64,000 bases of DNA from Membranipora membranacea (GCA_914767715.1 OU612070.1:26834025-26898024); one strand, 5' to 3'. Shown: positions 11,931 to 24,101, numbered from the stretch's first letter. The notes: a model not told the origin generated them from the sequence alone. Numbers and translations: made by a program.

Positions 11931-12489
11931 TGTGAGGGGATGGCTCTGGGTTTTAACTACCTTTGCGAGATAGCTGGGAGGAACTGGACTGGGAATCAGG
12001 TCAATGGATGCCGTGGTGCAATGGGGGTTTTCGCTAAGTCTCTGCCTACTACCCAAGGGAGGCTACAGTCCAACAACAGAATACAAACAAGGTAACATTA
12101 TGTCAAGGCAGGGAGGTCTGCCAGCAGGCAGAACTCAAGAACTTACTTCAGTTGGTAAAGTTGTGTACTATGAGCTTTTATTTGGTTGCTGACTAGTTTA
12201 AATATAAGCTCTTGTTGCTTCACCTGCTACATACTAATTGACTAGACTCTACTAATGTTCAGATATTAAAAGCATTTATAATATGATACTGGCTGATGAA
12301 ACAAACAGGAAACAGGGAACATTCTAGATGGGTTGGTAAGAGTTAAAATCAGTTATTGAAAGCATATGATACTGGCTGATGAAATATTCGAGATAGGTTT
12401 GAAAGAGTTGAAATAAGAAAAGTTGTAAAATGCTGAGATGGGAAGACAGATGGGAATAAATGTATAGAACTTAAAATAAAATTTTGAAT

Positions 12490-12619
12490 GTCCAGCTGTG
12501 GTGGAAAATCCACCACAATCGTAGTGTAGGAGAATGCTGGAAAGCTGTACCTCATAAATCAGCTGCTCTACAATGTACTGGTGAAGCTCAGTACATCGAC
12601 GACCTGCCTGTATTTTGAG
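12490..12619 (+). pseudogene. XDH: XDH exon (linker to molybdenum domain) ending in a stop
   Basis: The frame gives VGECWKAVPHKSAALQCTGE, then AQYIDDLPVF, matching [27 protein letters not shown] of the family. The TGA at 12616-12618 comes directly before donor G|GTGGGT at 12620, where the family has Glu or another coding residue. The acceptor is unclear. CCAG near 12,490-12,494 is the best visible candidate. Confidence 0.75.
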
Positions 12620-13455
12620 GTGGGTGTGGTGAGATCAGGTCATAGGTCAATGCTCTCCACAATGTAATGTACATTCTCTGGCTGGTTTGTTAACTGAAAT
12701 CTGTAATAGGCCTACAGGCCGTATTGTCGTCACTTTCTGTAACACACTTAGCTCTCTCACAGAAAATTTAAACAATTTACAGCCAGGCAGCTGGTCAAGC
12801 CATATTGACAGATATTTTTTACCAGACACAAAATTTCTATTGGGTAGAGATAGAAGTTTTCCCCTGCTGAACTATATTATAAATTCATTGTATGTACTAT
12901 ACAAGCCCTGAAAATTGCCACTTCTACCTACTCATTTAGAGATCTTTTAAGCTGAATTTAGCTACAAAGGATAATGGAAGAAATCATCTACTAATGTACC
13001 ACATCGCTTGACAATGAAAATATTACTTACTTTTGATTCATGTGGCAAAACTGAGTTATGGCAATGGCAGCTCATTTGGCCTGCAGTAAAACACATGTTG
13101 ACATCATGGATTGCCAGGGGGCAATATCTAATACTTTGCGTATTTTACCCAGTAGTGACTATGACTTTTTCATAACAGTAACTACATAACTAGCTGCCTG
13201 ACTGTAAAATTATTTGGTCTGTGGGTAGTGTTTTGAGTTCCACATAGAGGCTAAAGGGTTTTGATGACAATTATGATAAACATGTTGAACGTTTCTCTTT
13301 TTGCTAACTGCATGATGGTTGAAAAATTTGTAAGAAGCTATAGGTAATATGCAAAAATCACACACCCCACAAATTCCACTCAGTGATGCATGGACTTGTC
13401 ATATGAGGGTCGGGGCAAGAGACTGGCTCTGATGTGATATACTTGTATTTGACAG

Positions 13456-14025
13456 ATGAGCTTTACATGATATTATCTATAGATACCAGTGAAGCTTTAT
13501 CATGTCCAGGAGTTATAGATTTCGTATCAGCTCCTGATGTACCTGGTAGTAATGTCTACAGCTTTAACAAGGATGAGCTCGTGGTCGCTGATAAAGAGGT
13601 GAGACTTCTTTTTCAGGGCGTTGTCATGTCATAAAATTACAAATGTAATTTTAAAGCTTTTGATGACAATGAACTAACTTTCCATAACATTTATAAACAT
13701 TAATGAATTTAAACACCGTCTAAATAATAGTATGTACCAATTTTTTACACATCAACATTGCCTTTGTCTGCCTGATCAAGTCTGCTTTAATTTGCCTGCA
13801 TTTTGCTGTAAATTGCCTGCATTTTGACCATATACCTCTCTACTTACTCTCTACTACTAATTTTTTTACAAGCAAATGAATTAAACTTTAATCCTTTTCG
13901 GCTAGGTGACATGTGTTGGACAAGTGATTGGTGCAATTCTAGCAGACACTCTGAGGCATGCTCAATCGGCTGCCAAAAAGGTCAAGGTTCAGTTCAAAAA
14001 GCTGCCTGCTATACTTACAATTGAG
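13456..14025 (+). pseudogene. XDH: XDH exons 13456-13598 and 13906-14025
   Basis: The first exon follows TTGACAG and contains SIDTSEA, APDVPGSN and DELVVADKE before donor GTGAGA. The second follows GGCTAG and contains [15 protein letters not shown] and [10 protein letters not shown] before donor GTGAGA. Both are intact and join in phase 0. They encode the start of the molybdenum-binding half. Confidence 0.9.
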
Positions 14026-15439
14026 GTGAGACAAATATGTACTGTTATCATCGATAGCCCCTTTAAAAGTAAATATACCAATTTTTGATATATATACTTT
14101 ATTATATTCACCGACTAACGTATGGTGACAAATGAGGCCGTATGAAAAAGAAGGAATTGAATTAAATAAATTTTTCTCATGTCCATTATTGCTGCATAAT
14201 CAATCGATGGGCTGCAACTTCATCGTTTGATTCAGGTATTTATTTGTACAACACATCAAAAAATTTGAGTAACAGGTCATCATTTTTGGATAAAAGTAAT
14301 TTGGGTGAAAGTATTTTGGCGAAGAATGGGATGCCGACATTTTGGTGAATACCGATTCACCCCAGCTGTGACAAATTATTTCTTAGTGATTGTAAGTCAC
14401 TGACTTCAAGATTGGCCTCGCCACGCAACTGTTAATCTCCTGATCGTGGGGATGATCAGCCTTCGAAACAGGATAAGCATTGGTCTCCAAATCGTTCAAT
14501 AAGGGTCCTTCACGCCATATGGTGTCCCAACGACACTCTTTCCGCACTATCTACAACTATACAAAACAAAATGTGAGTACATAAATGTAGAGTGGTAAAC
14601 AGGGAGGCTGGAGGTTTTTCAATTTTCTGAGCTCCACAGTCACTTGATCAGAGGTAAATCAATGAGAGGAAGATAAATGACCTTTGCACCTCAATATGTA
14701 TGTTGTTGATTAGCCAATCAGGACCACATACAAGACTTCAAAGTAAATTTTTAGACACTAGTCTACATGGACTGTGCTCTATTACAGACTCACATATCAG
14801 GAGGGGCCCTGTGAATCAAGGAGGGCCAACTCCAAAATATACAACAATTTCAATCTAAAAAATCCATTTTGCAAAATGTTAATTATTTATAATTTATATT
14901 ATTATATTATTATTAATTAGAAGTAGGGCTGGGAAAAAATTGTGTTACTTACAAAATTAACGCGGTTAATCCATATTACGATTGATCTGATTAACTCAAA
15001 GATTAATTCTAATCTTTAAAATAAAATGTTTTTCTTTTTTAATTTTTGATTAAATTTTTTCATTTTATTGGCTTTTGAGGCCAATGAGAACATGCAATAT
15101 CGAGATGAAAAGTAAAGGACTATGCTGATTGTAACAAAAAAGTTTAAAAGTCTGGTCAGGTTTTCAAAAAATTAAACTGAAGGTGATAACATTTACATGT
15201 AGCTATAAAAATAATGACTCAATCACTCAACAAAAGTTTCATATTTTAGAGGAAAGCTCATCATAAGTCCATATCTATAAACAAGATATTTTTATTGCTT
15301 GATTTCTTCTTTGGTGAGTGGTCCTGCAATCAACCAGATGGGAAGATCAAAGTAAGAGAAATCGCAGTTTGACCGAAGATGTCAAGATTAAGATTAAAGT
15401 AGAAATGCGAGATAAATTTTTTTTTGTATCATTGGAATG

Positions 15440-15866
15440 CTCATAATACCGTGAGTAGCAATATAGGGACCTTGTGTGTACCTTACCTGCCAAAATTGAT
15501 TGAAGTTCTGACTTTCAAAAAATTTTGGGGTCCTGATGGGGTCTTCCCAGGGTTTATCTCCCCTGCTGAAAGCAGAAGCAAAAGAGTCTGCAATGAGGGC
15601 AGTTAGCATAGAAATGATATCCAAACTCAGTGATCTGGTATTATAAGGCATTTATTGATGTTAGCTCTCTTTTTTTGGTGCGCAGGCCTTATTCCCTTAA
15701 CTTCTCAGTTCTTTTGCTTCCACTTTCAGCAGGGAGATAAACCCTGGGAAGACCCAATCAGGACACCAAAATTTTTTGAAAGTCAAAACTTAAATCAATT
15801 ATTGCAGGTAAGGTGCACACTAGGTCCCTATATTGCTACTCACAGTATTATTCAAGCCATGCTTGC
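15440..15866. mobile_element. Foldback element carrying an exon-like cassette in both arms
   Basis: The left arm, about 15,440-15,612, is repeated in reverse complement at about 15,690-15,866, with 85-90 percent agreement by eye. Each arm, on its own strand, has a pyrimidine-rich stretch ending TTTCAG, then an open segment reading GDKPWEDPIRTPKFFESQN, then CAG|GTAAGG. It therefore looks like an acceptor-exon-donor unit in both directions. The peptide is not one I recognise. It lies in the XDH intron between 14,026 and 16,047. Confidence 0.65.
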
Positions 15867-16047
15867 ATGGCTTTACAATCTGATGTATTTATGGCACCAT
15901 GTTGAGATCATGTTGTCGCAAAACTGTTTTGTATCATGAGACAAAGTAGTTCAACAGTTTGTCCAAACTGTCCGAACTAAAATAAGTCAGACCACACACC
16001 AGAACCTCAACTAGCAGTTAAGTCAGTTATGATTTTTTCTTCGATAG

Positions 16048-16194
16048 CAAGCAACAGCAGCAGAGCCATATCATACTGAAAAGGCTTGTAAGCTGTTGAA
16101 TGGAGGTTTAGACTCAGAATTCTCTAAATGTGAGATCATCATGAGCGGTGAGATCAGGGTCGGAGGTCAGGAACATTTCTACTTAGAAACTAAT
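16048..16194 (+). pseudogene. XDH: XDH exon with GGQEHFYLET motif
   Basis: The exon follows CGATAG, reads ATAAEPYHTEKACKLLNGGL, then MSGEIRVGGQEHFYLETN, and ends at donor GTAAGT. GGQEHFYLET is the strongly conserved stretch with the molybdenum-site glutamine. The next exon expected (ELFVSTQ ... RVKRM) was not found intact. A fragment at about 16,533-16,581 after acceptor TTAAACAG reads YDLVLYV and then loses frame, which may be its decayed start. Confidence 0.88.
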
Positions 16195-17199
16195 GTAAGT
16201 TCTCATTTTATTTCATCATCACTGAACATATGCATGATACCTGAATCTAGTTGCTTCATGCTTTTCATACAAAGTCTCCTCACTCCAATGCTGGTAAACA
16301 AATTCCCATCTGGTGAATCTCATTGAAATTATAATTATGTTCAAAATGGGTACAGAAATCAAGAGAGTGTATTCCGTACGGGCCACCTAGACAATAATCT
16401 ACTTCAACCCTTCCAAATTTTATATTGAATTTTCTTCTCACTATTGTACAGCATTGACTTGATGAAGAATTTGCAAGCGTTAACAATTATCACATTCTTC
16501 TCAGTTCATCTGTTCTAAGCTATTGTTAAACAGGTCAATCATTGGTACAAACTATGATTTAGTCCTATATGTGTACTCAGAGAGAATGGTTAGATCGAGA
16601 TTTACTGCTCATCTCAGAATCACACTCAAATACAGATGTCAGCTTCTGAAAAACTTCCCTCTAACAGGATCAATGTGAGGGTCAAGAGAATGGGTATTTC
16701 CTTTGATTAATATGAACACAATATTCTTATATTTCATTTATTATTTCATCATTTCTTACTACTATTTTCTCATCGGCATCTAAATATAATCTAGAAAAAA
16801 TTCAATGCAGTGCCACTAAGATTAACACCCCCGCTATGTGTCACATTGATAGGATAGCTTCCCTTTATATTTCGCTACTCAATGATTTTATTTTTTCTAG
16901 CTGTGCCAAACATTTTGAACATTGTTCTAGTAACCAGTCTTAGTTTTAGTTGCATTAGTTTTAATAATCTCAAGAGATCTTCTAGTGCTAATAATGTATG
17001 CACTAAATACCATCCAGAAATATCCCACACAGAAACACTCAAAAGCAATGGGTTGATAGAGAAATGAACGTAAACCAATACAAATCCCAATACCAATACC
17101 AATGATGTATCGGATCGAGAAGTTTTGCAACAAACCAGTTTATTTATTGTACCCTGGAACAAAGGTAAATACAGCAACTAACGAAATTAAATAAAAATT

Positions 17200-17360
17200 G
17201 ACAAGTTAAAAGCCACAAAATTATTCCTACAGAAAATTCTCAGAATTAAAAAACATTTTAACCAACTTATGGAGCCAAAACTACTTCACAAAAATTCTAT
17301 ACTTTAGCAGTATCGATTAACCTATGATAGAAGGGGTGATTATTACACTGTTACGATAAA
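17200..17360 (+). mobile_element. Possible LINE fragment
   Basis: One frame reads ATKLFLQKILRI, then a stop, then QYRLTYDRRGDYYTV. RATKL and RL-Y-RRGD are typical pieces of the C-terminal part of CR1-like LINE ORF2. The match is short and interrupted, so the call is tentative. Confidence 0.3.
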
Positions 17361-17606
17361 CATGAATTTAGAGAGAATTGAACGTATTCCCTGTGTAAAC
17401 TGTCAGTGCTGATAAGACTCCGATGTTTGTCAGGCTTAAGCATGTTTTATAGTGAGCTCTCTGATACTGAGCAAAGATTCTATACAATGGAATGCACAAT
17501 TTTTAATAAGATAATAGATTTGGTATTTTTTATCAGAGACAATGAGGCAGATATTTTAGATGAGATCACAGTAGTAACTTGCAGGGTTCTGTTTCATACA
17601 TTTCAG

Positions 17607-18164
17607 GTGGTGGATTTGGTGGTAAGGAAACTCTAACAGCGGTGCTTGTCATGCCTGCAGCAATCTGCTCAAGCAAGTAAGTTCATTGAACCCGTTCCCG
17701 TCATAAAATGTTTTTGAAGTTCAGAATAGGATATATCTAGCTATGTTGTTTCAGCAACACTTTTGGATTTTAAACTCTGCCAACATCACTTATATATTTC
17801 CAATTATTTAATCACACTTTTTCTCCAGACACAACCTACCAGTGAGATGTATGTTAGACAGAGATGAGGATGTGGTGATAACTGGTGGGAGACATCCTTT
17901 CCTCGGAAAGTACAAGGTACCTTTTGATCTTGTGTCTCCGGTTCGCTTGTAGGTGCTTCCATACCTGTTGAATGCTAGAGTTTTGCGTGAAGCAAAAAAA
18001 GACATCCAGCAAACACAAGACATCGCTGTCAGAGCTGTGTATCTGAGGCTGAATAATTTTATCTTTGTCACTATTACAGGTTGGATGTGATGAAGATGGA
18101 CGTATCATCGGTCTGGATATTTTCTTATGTAGACGGAGGAAATACTAAAGACTTCTCTATACCT
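17607..18164 (+). pseudogene. XDH: XDH exons 17607-17676, 17829-17916 and frameshifted 18080-18164
   Basis: The first exon follows TTTCAG and holds GGGFGGKETLTAVLVMPA, keeping the active-site Glu of GKE. The second follows TCTCCAG and holds [19 protein letters not shown]. The third, after ATTACAG, begins VGCDEDGRIIGLDI and then loses frame around 18118-18126. The continuation in the next frame, SYVDGGNTKDFSIP, is the expected family sequence up to donor CCT|GTGAGT. One base appears to be missing in GATATTTTCTTATG. Read straight through, the original frame meets TAA at about 18146. Confidence 0.88.
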
Positions 18165-18227
18165 GTGAGTTTCTGTTGTTTTTAACTCCTACCACAAATC
18201 AATATGCAGATTCTGTAAGGTTTTATC

Positions 18228-21200
18228 ATAAACATATAAATACTCTAGACTGGAAACTATTGGCTATTTGATACAGGCTCAGTGTCTTCTCTAATTCAGG
18301 GATGCGACGTCACTGCGCGATTCACTTTTTCTCTGTAGTGCATAGGTTAGAATAGGAGTTATCTCCATATAAATGTAATGTATGAGTGTAAGACTTTCTT
18401 ATTTCTAAATATGACCACTACAACTGAGTAAATCCGTTGAATTTTACAGAACATGTACTAATGAAGTATAAAATGTGCTCAGTATACCGTGCCATCAAAT
18501 ATTGTGTGTGCCATAACAACTTATGCTATAGCATGTTTGTGGTCTTGAAATTTGTATAAAAAACAGTGCGTAAAATTTTCAAAGTTCAAGGTTTTGCTCA
18601 GAATTTTACCTAATGAGCTGCATCTGATCTTTCCAGCTCTCAGACGTGTTAACGAAAGATTTTAAAACAGTAATGGTCCTCGAGTAAGGTCCGATTTCAA
18701 ACGTATTTTTGTCAACTTAATGCTTAAAAGATCAGTACACTGAGTCTTTGTTCTTCATGGTTCTTGCTTTTGGCTACTGACGGAATTTTAGTGCAGTGAA
18801 CTAAAAAATACATTTTAGCAGCCATCACAAGTAAATATAAACTAGAACCGGCGTGGCTATATTCACAAGTGAATATAAAGTCATACAACATATAATATAT
18901 TAATAAAGCTGAACCAAAAGAGCAGCAAACAATAAAAGATAGAAAAAAAGATTTCACGAGATTCACCAATTTATTTTAGTTTCAATTTCAGGCAATTGCA
19001 TCATCATCAATACTGGCTTCCTTTCTTGATAGTTTTTTTATAAACTAAAAGTAAACTAAAATTGATGACGTCACCCAGATGAAGCCATTGATCATGCAAT
19101 ACAACTTTTTTTCTACATAAGACCATTAAATGTGCTGTTGCTATATGCTGCCTGCTGCCAATAGTTATCATTATATCAAAATATTTTTTTCGAAATTTCC
19201 AATGAACACATATGTATGAATACTATGTCCAATTTTGAAGAAATTCCGTCTGGTAGTTCTTGACTTATAGAAGCTAGATGAAAGCTCTAAATTTGTTGCA
19301 AAATAATAAACTCAACCAAAACAAGAGTAATACAGCTTTGTTGTATGACTAATTAGAGATACAACACAAGCAAGTCACCTTGACCGCTGTGTAGTGTATG
19401 GCACATCAGACTATTTGATCTTAACCGGTGAAATATATAACACTAGTTTGTTCCCTCAGAGGGCGGTGGTGGTGGAGGAGGGACATTTAAAAAGTTGTGT
19501 ATCAAATCAGTTTGTACCTATGAATAGTCTATATTGAGCCAAGTTCTACAAAATTCTCCAGGGACTAAAGTCTGCAACTTGAGTGCGGCATTGTCTGATA
19601 CAATTTTCTAAGGTAGGAAAGTTGGAAGATTTTTCTTCTGTCTGCGCCTTGCTAATGTATTAAACAGAATCCACAGACAGCCATTAGAGTCCAGCTGCTG
19701 GTATTCATAATTTGCAATTCGCACACTATACCCATATCTACAATACCTTATAGGATAAAAATATTCACTGATTTAAATTTAGCGACCTGGCCAAGAATAG
19801 GAAAACTTACTAGTGAATCGTTAATGAATATCGATTTTGTAAATCCACAATGTATAATATCATTGGTAACTTTGCAAACACCTTATAATTTGATTAGGGA
19901 AGTAATATTTTTGATATTTTCGTGAATACTCAATATGCGAAATTTAAAATTTAATAAAAGTTTTTGTCCTGTGAGGTAATCTCATTAACAGAAAAATACT
20001 CTAGACTGGAAACTACTCTTAACCGGTCCAAAAAGACCCGCCTCCCTAAATTCAGCCATGTCTGATAAGATAAGTCTCAGTAAATATACAGCCAACTAAA
20101 TTATCGATTGATTTGGCCAGTCGAGCCACTTTTATTTTCTCTACAGCATACACATTAAACTCAATATTTATGTGATTGATTGGGCCAGTCTGGGCCATTT
20201 TTTGAATTGATAAGAATCTTGCTTAGTTATGGAAGGTCTTAAACTTAACAAAAGTTTTTCTTTGGATTGTCTGGGCTGCATTTAAATCATCCATGATAAT
20301 AGTTCAATTTCTTATCCCTTTCAAATATTTTATTCATGTCCTGTCGCAAGCCAGCAGATTATTGTGGTATTGTATCAAATCTTATTTCCTGTGCGATGAT
20401 GAGACCTGTTGTTGTTCTTCAAAAATAAAGTCTCAGGAGGAATACCCACCATGTGTTGGGGAAACACTAGACATCCAGGTCATATGTGAGATTATAAACT
20501 CTCGACGCTATTGAAAGATTCCACTGTTTACGAGTTGCTGATTTTTACACAGATTGATATATTATGTGAATCATCAGTAAGGGATGTGTAGGAATACCAT
20601 GTCAATCTAAGACCAACATTTCTAGCTTATGCTAGTTTAAAATGTCAGTAAGATTGATCCAGAAGTAGCTTATCTCAAACAATATTATCATGCAAAATCA
20701 CTGAATCGATATAAAGAGCAAAGACTCAGCGTTCTCAGCTCAGATTTTTAGCCTTTAGTTGACAAAATTGATTTGAAATTAAACCATACTCAAGGACCAT
20801 CAGTGTTATCCATCATACCGTTACATGTCTGACAGTTGGAAAGATTAGATGCAGCTAATTAAGTAAAAATGCTGAGCAAAACATAAAATTTACAATAGTC
20901 AATGCACCATTTTATACAAATGCTTCGGGCCAGAAGCAGCTATAACGTAGGTTGTTATTGCACGGACAATATTTTATTGAACGATATACTGATCACGTTT
21001 TATACTTTATTACTACATGTTCTATAAAGTTCATCGGGTTTACCTAGTTTTAGTGGTCATATTTAGAAATAACAGGGTGTTTTATTCTTACATTAAATGT
21101 GTGGGGATATAACTCCTATTCTGGCCTATGCGCTACAGTGAAAAAGTGAATAGCGCAGTGACGTTGTGTCACTGAATTAGAGAAGACGCTCTAAGCCAGT

Positions 21201-21232
21201 AGTTTCCAGTCTAGAGTATTTATTTGTTTAGG
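18228..21232. mobile_element. Mutator-like non-autonomous DNA transposon, 3.0 kb
   Basis: The element is bounded by the direct repeat GGTTTTATC at 18219-18227 and 21233-21241. This 9-bp target duplication fits MULEs. Terminal inverted repeats begin (AT/CC)AAACA(T/A)ATAAATACTC, then TAGACTGGAAACTA. They run for roughly 540 bp (18,228-18,770 and 20,705-21,232) at about 80-85 percent identity. The end motif ACTCTAGACTGGAAACTACT also occurs once internally near 19,998. No transposase frame was found, so it would need a partner for movement. It sits cleanly in an XDH intron. Confidence 0.8.
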
Positions 21233-21445
21233 GGTTTTATCCTCGTCTCAAACTGTGACATTTACATGAACTTTCTACAAATTTGCAAAAAAAAATACAT
21301 CTAATATCGCAAGCTATCTTGGTTCTACAGAAATCTAGCCATCAATACCTGATGTTCTATGATGCGGTGCTTACGTTATTTGAGCTGTCCTTGGATGTTC
21401 TATATTGTTTAATATTTACCACCATGGTGTTTTTATTGTTAACAG

Positions 21446-21637
21446 GTGATACAGGTTGCTCTTTGAAATATAGATAACGCCTATAAGATCGCTAACATGA
21501 GAGTACAGGGACATGTATGTAAGACTTACATTCCATCTAATACAGCGTTCGGAGGATTTGGAGGGCCTCAGGGTATGATGATCATGGAGCATATTATATC
21601 TGAGATTTCAGCTAGATTAAACATCCCTGATCATCAG
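21446..21637 (+). pseudogene. XDH: XDH exon with stop and lost active-site arginine
   Basis: After acceptor TTAACAG, the exon reads VIQVAL, stop TGA (21464-21466), [40 protein letters not shown] and [14 protein letters not shown], then donor GTATGT. In active XDH the motif is SNTAFRGFGGPQG, and its Arg (880 in the bovine enzyme) orients the purine substrate. Here the codon at 21551-21553 is GGA, glycine. Both lesions lie in an otherwise excellent match. Confidence 0.9.
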
Positions 21638-21948
21638 GTATGTAAAACTTACCCCTACCCTCTTCTTCTCTTAGTTTCGAAGTAGTCTTATGACTGTTTC
21701 CCTATCGATGTCTTAGTCATATAAAAATCTGTCACCGTTTGTGAGTAATCATTTTGATAAAAAAATATAGTTTTTCCCAAAGCCCTATATGCATCTTGTC
21801 GGTGTAATTTTTTTGACACATTGTAAGCTCAACCTATTTACAGCGAAGAAAAAAATTGGCTGCCTTTTCTGAACGATAATACCTTCTTGCAATGTTGTGC
21901 ATATGAATTTGATTGATAGTTCTACGGAAGGTTTCTTTCATTCTACAG

Positions 21949-22126
21949 GGAAAATCGATGGAGAAAGAGAGGTATATGTGCATCGCCTACCAAGTTTGGT
22001 ATTTCATTTGAAGAGACATTCTTGAATCAGGACAGCGCTCTGGTGCACATATACAATGATGGGAATGTTCTTGTATCACATGGAGGTACTGAAATGGGCT
22101 AGGGTCTCTTTACTAAAATGATACAG
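21949..22126 (+). pseudogene. XDH: XDH exon with TAG replacing Gln of MGQG
   Basis: After TTCTACAG, the exon reads [40 protein letters not shown], then GTEMG, stop TAG (22100-22102), GLFTKMIQ and donor GTAACT. The family sequence is HGGTEMGQGL, so the stop is a single C-to-T change of CAG. The preceding expected stretch (KNLYKEGDLT ... RCWEEC) is not recognisable between 21,638 and 21,948. CGAAGAAAAAAATTG after a TTTACAG near 21,846 may be its start. Confidence 0.9.
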
Positions 22127-22302
22127 GTAACTCTAATGCAATGTTCATTTTCTTTTCTTTCAATTTTATTTGTCACTCACATACAATTTGGTGTTCAATA
22201 CACTGCTGTTCAAATGGAGCAAAGAGAAAAAAAAAAAGTATGTGAAGAAAAACTGACATCTCATTGTGGATTTGGTTTAAATAATAGTATTGAGGGATAA
22301 AA

Positions 22303-22690
22303 TCATGTTGCGTAAAAAACTGTCTCTCCCCAAGAAGACCTATATTTTATTGTTCTGTATCTTCCTGATGGAAGCTTTGGTAAAAGGTCATTTATGAAAT
22401 GGTCATCATCAAGTATGTAGTTCAGTATCAGGTTTTTGGTTCTATTATCTATAATGCCATCAAGGTCACTTATGTTTGGAAAATTCAGATTATTAGGGTT
22501 TTTGGAAAACTTTCTCAGTCGTTTCTAATCTGTAGCATAAATGGAGGTGTACAAAACAGGCAGACAGTATGTAAGAATAGAAACAATGAAACTTTTAAAT
22601 AGCATTGATGAGAGAAGTTCGGTACTAGTGTGACAAACGGTTCTTACAATCTGCATCCTCTGAGAGGCTTTGGTAACAAGATTATCAGCA
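22303..22690 (-). mobile_element. LINE ORF2 3' end, antisense in an XDH intron
   Basis: On the minus strand the sequence reads LLSSMLFKSFIVSILTYCLP, VLYTSIYATD, stop, KRLRKFSKNPNNLN and ILDDDHFINDLLPKLPSGRY before a final stop at 22303. The hydrophobic YCLPVLY block and the end block DHF--DLLPKLPSGRYRT are typical of non-LTR retrotransposon ORF2 C-termini. One internal TAG shows that it is dead. Its upstream end touches the next XDH exon, so the exact boundary is uncertain. Confidence 0.7.
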
Positions 22691-24101
22691 GATAAGATAC
22701 ACACTATGGAAACATCTACCACAACAGTACCAAACACAACACCAACAGCTGCCAGTACTGGATCAGATCTAAACGATGAAGCCGTACTGGTGGGTTTATC
22801 ATTCAGCGTCTGACAAGTTGGGAATATCTGCCAATGACTGTTCCTTTATACTGATCTATGTTTGGGATGAGTTGTGTCTATTTTCTGTCATTTGATAGAT
22901 CCAGTATCTAATGTTGTGAATTATCCATATGTATCCCAATCCACTATTATCTGTTTACATTGAAGAATGCTTGTACTAAACTAAACAAGCGCCTCAAAGA
23001 CATAAAAAAGGCAAAGCCTGATGCATCTTGGGAGGAGTGGATATCTGCAGCTCATTTCTCCAGGATATCTCTCTCTGCCACTGGTTATTATGGGTGAGTT
23101 ATAACACAAGTACCCGGATTTCTGCTTCAGCTCTCTTGATCTACCTTTTGCTACTCCCGATTGAGTTTACTCCTATATGACTGTGTTTCTAGTTACTCCC
23201 TTTTAGCTGGCCCCCTCTTGCTGGGGCTTATCTGCCGAGTGAGAGCCACCTATATTTGCTGATATTTGCTTCATCTTGTGTGGATCTCGGGTGGAAGAGT
23301 CCCAAAACGTAGGTAATTAGACCAAAATTGATATTGTCTGGATCTCTGTCTGGATCAACCTGCAGTCGTCAGCACAATAGATTTTCGACATACATACTAT
23401 CTGCTAATTTAACAGCACCCCAGACCTGTACATGGACTGGGAGACAGGTAGAGGAAGACCGTTCAGTTATTACTCATATGGAGCAGCTGTTAGTGAAGTG
23501 GAGATAGATCGTCTCACAGGCGATCATCAGGTAAGTTTTTTACAGGAATTGAGGATTGTGGAGCGGAGTTTAGTGCTCTGTAGATCAATATTCAATTGAT
23601 CAAGCGCAACTATATTTGACAACAGTGGCAAAAAAATCCTTGAATCTGTATAAAATAAAATTTCATACAATCACTTTTTATGGCCGTTTTTTTCATTTTG
23701 TAAAACTCAGACACCAGACATAACTTAATTTATCACTTTTGACTCTCTAGTAAAAAGTAACCATAGTGCTTCTCTTTGAGGATGATATTGTAATCTGTCT
23801 TGGATGATCACGCAATGCTTTGCAAAAGAATACGTAACAGAGCAACCATCCCTCATATTAGAAGGGGTGAGGTAGATGATATCGACAGTGTATTCTGTGA
23901 TGTGATTTTCATGTTATTTACTAATAAGACTGTAATGACCTGTATCTTATCTCACTGTTACTCTGTAATCCCTGCCTTTAGGTACTGCGTACAGATATAG
24001 TGATGGATGTTGGTAAAAGTCTGAACCCAGCTATAGATATAGGACAGATTGAGGGTGGATTTATACAGGGACACAGACTCTTCTGTCTTGAACAGCTCAA
24101 G
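22666..24101 (+). pseudogene. XDH: XDH exons 22666-22791, 22966-23093, 23416-23530, 23982-24101
   Basis: These exons are intact in frame. They carry KIHTMETSTTTVPNTTPTAA and [52 protein letters not shown] and TGDHQ; and [20 protein letters not shown] and QIEGGFIQG. Donors are GTGGGT, GTGAGT, GTAAGT and GTGTGT. The start of the first of these exons is approximate. In the last exon the family motif QGLGLF reads QGHRLF, an unusual change in a conserved loop. Confidence 0.85.

Noticed and set aside
12647-12911. Overlapping open frames on both strands considered as a transposon fragment
   Set aside because: No recognisable reverse-transcriptase, transposase or host motif; probably intron sequence.
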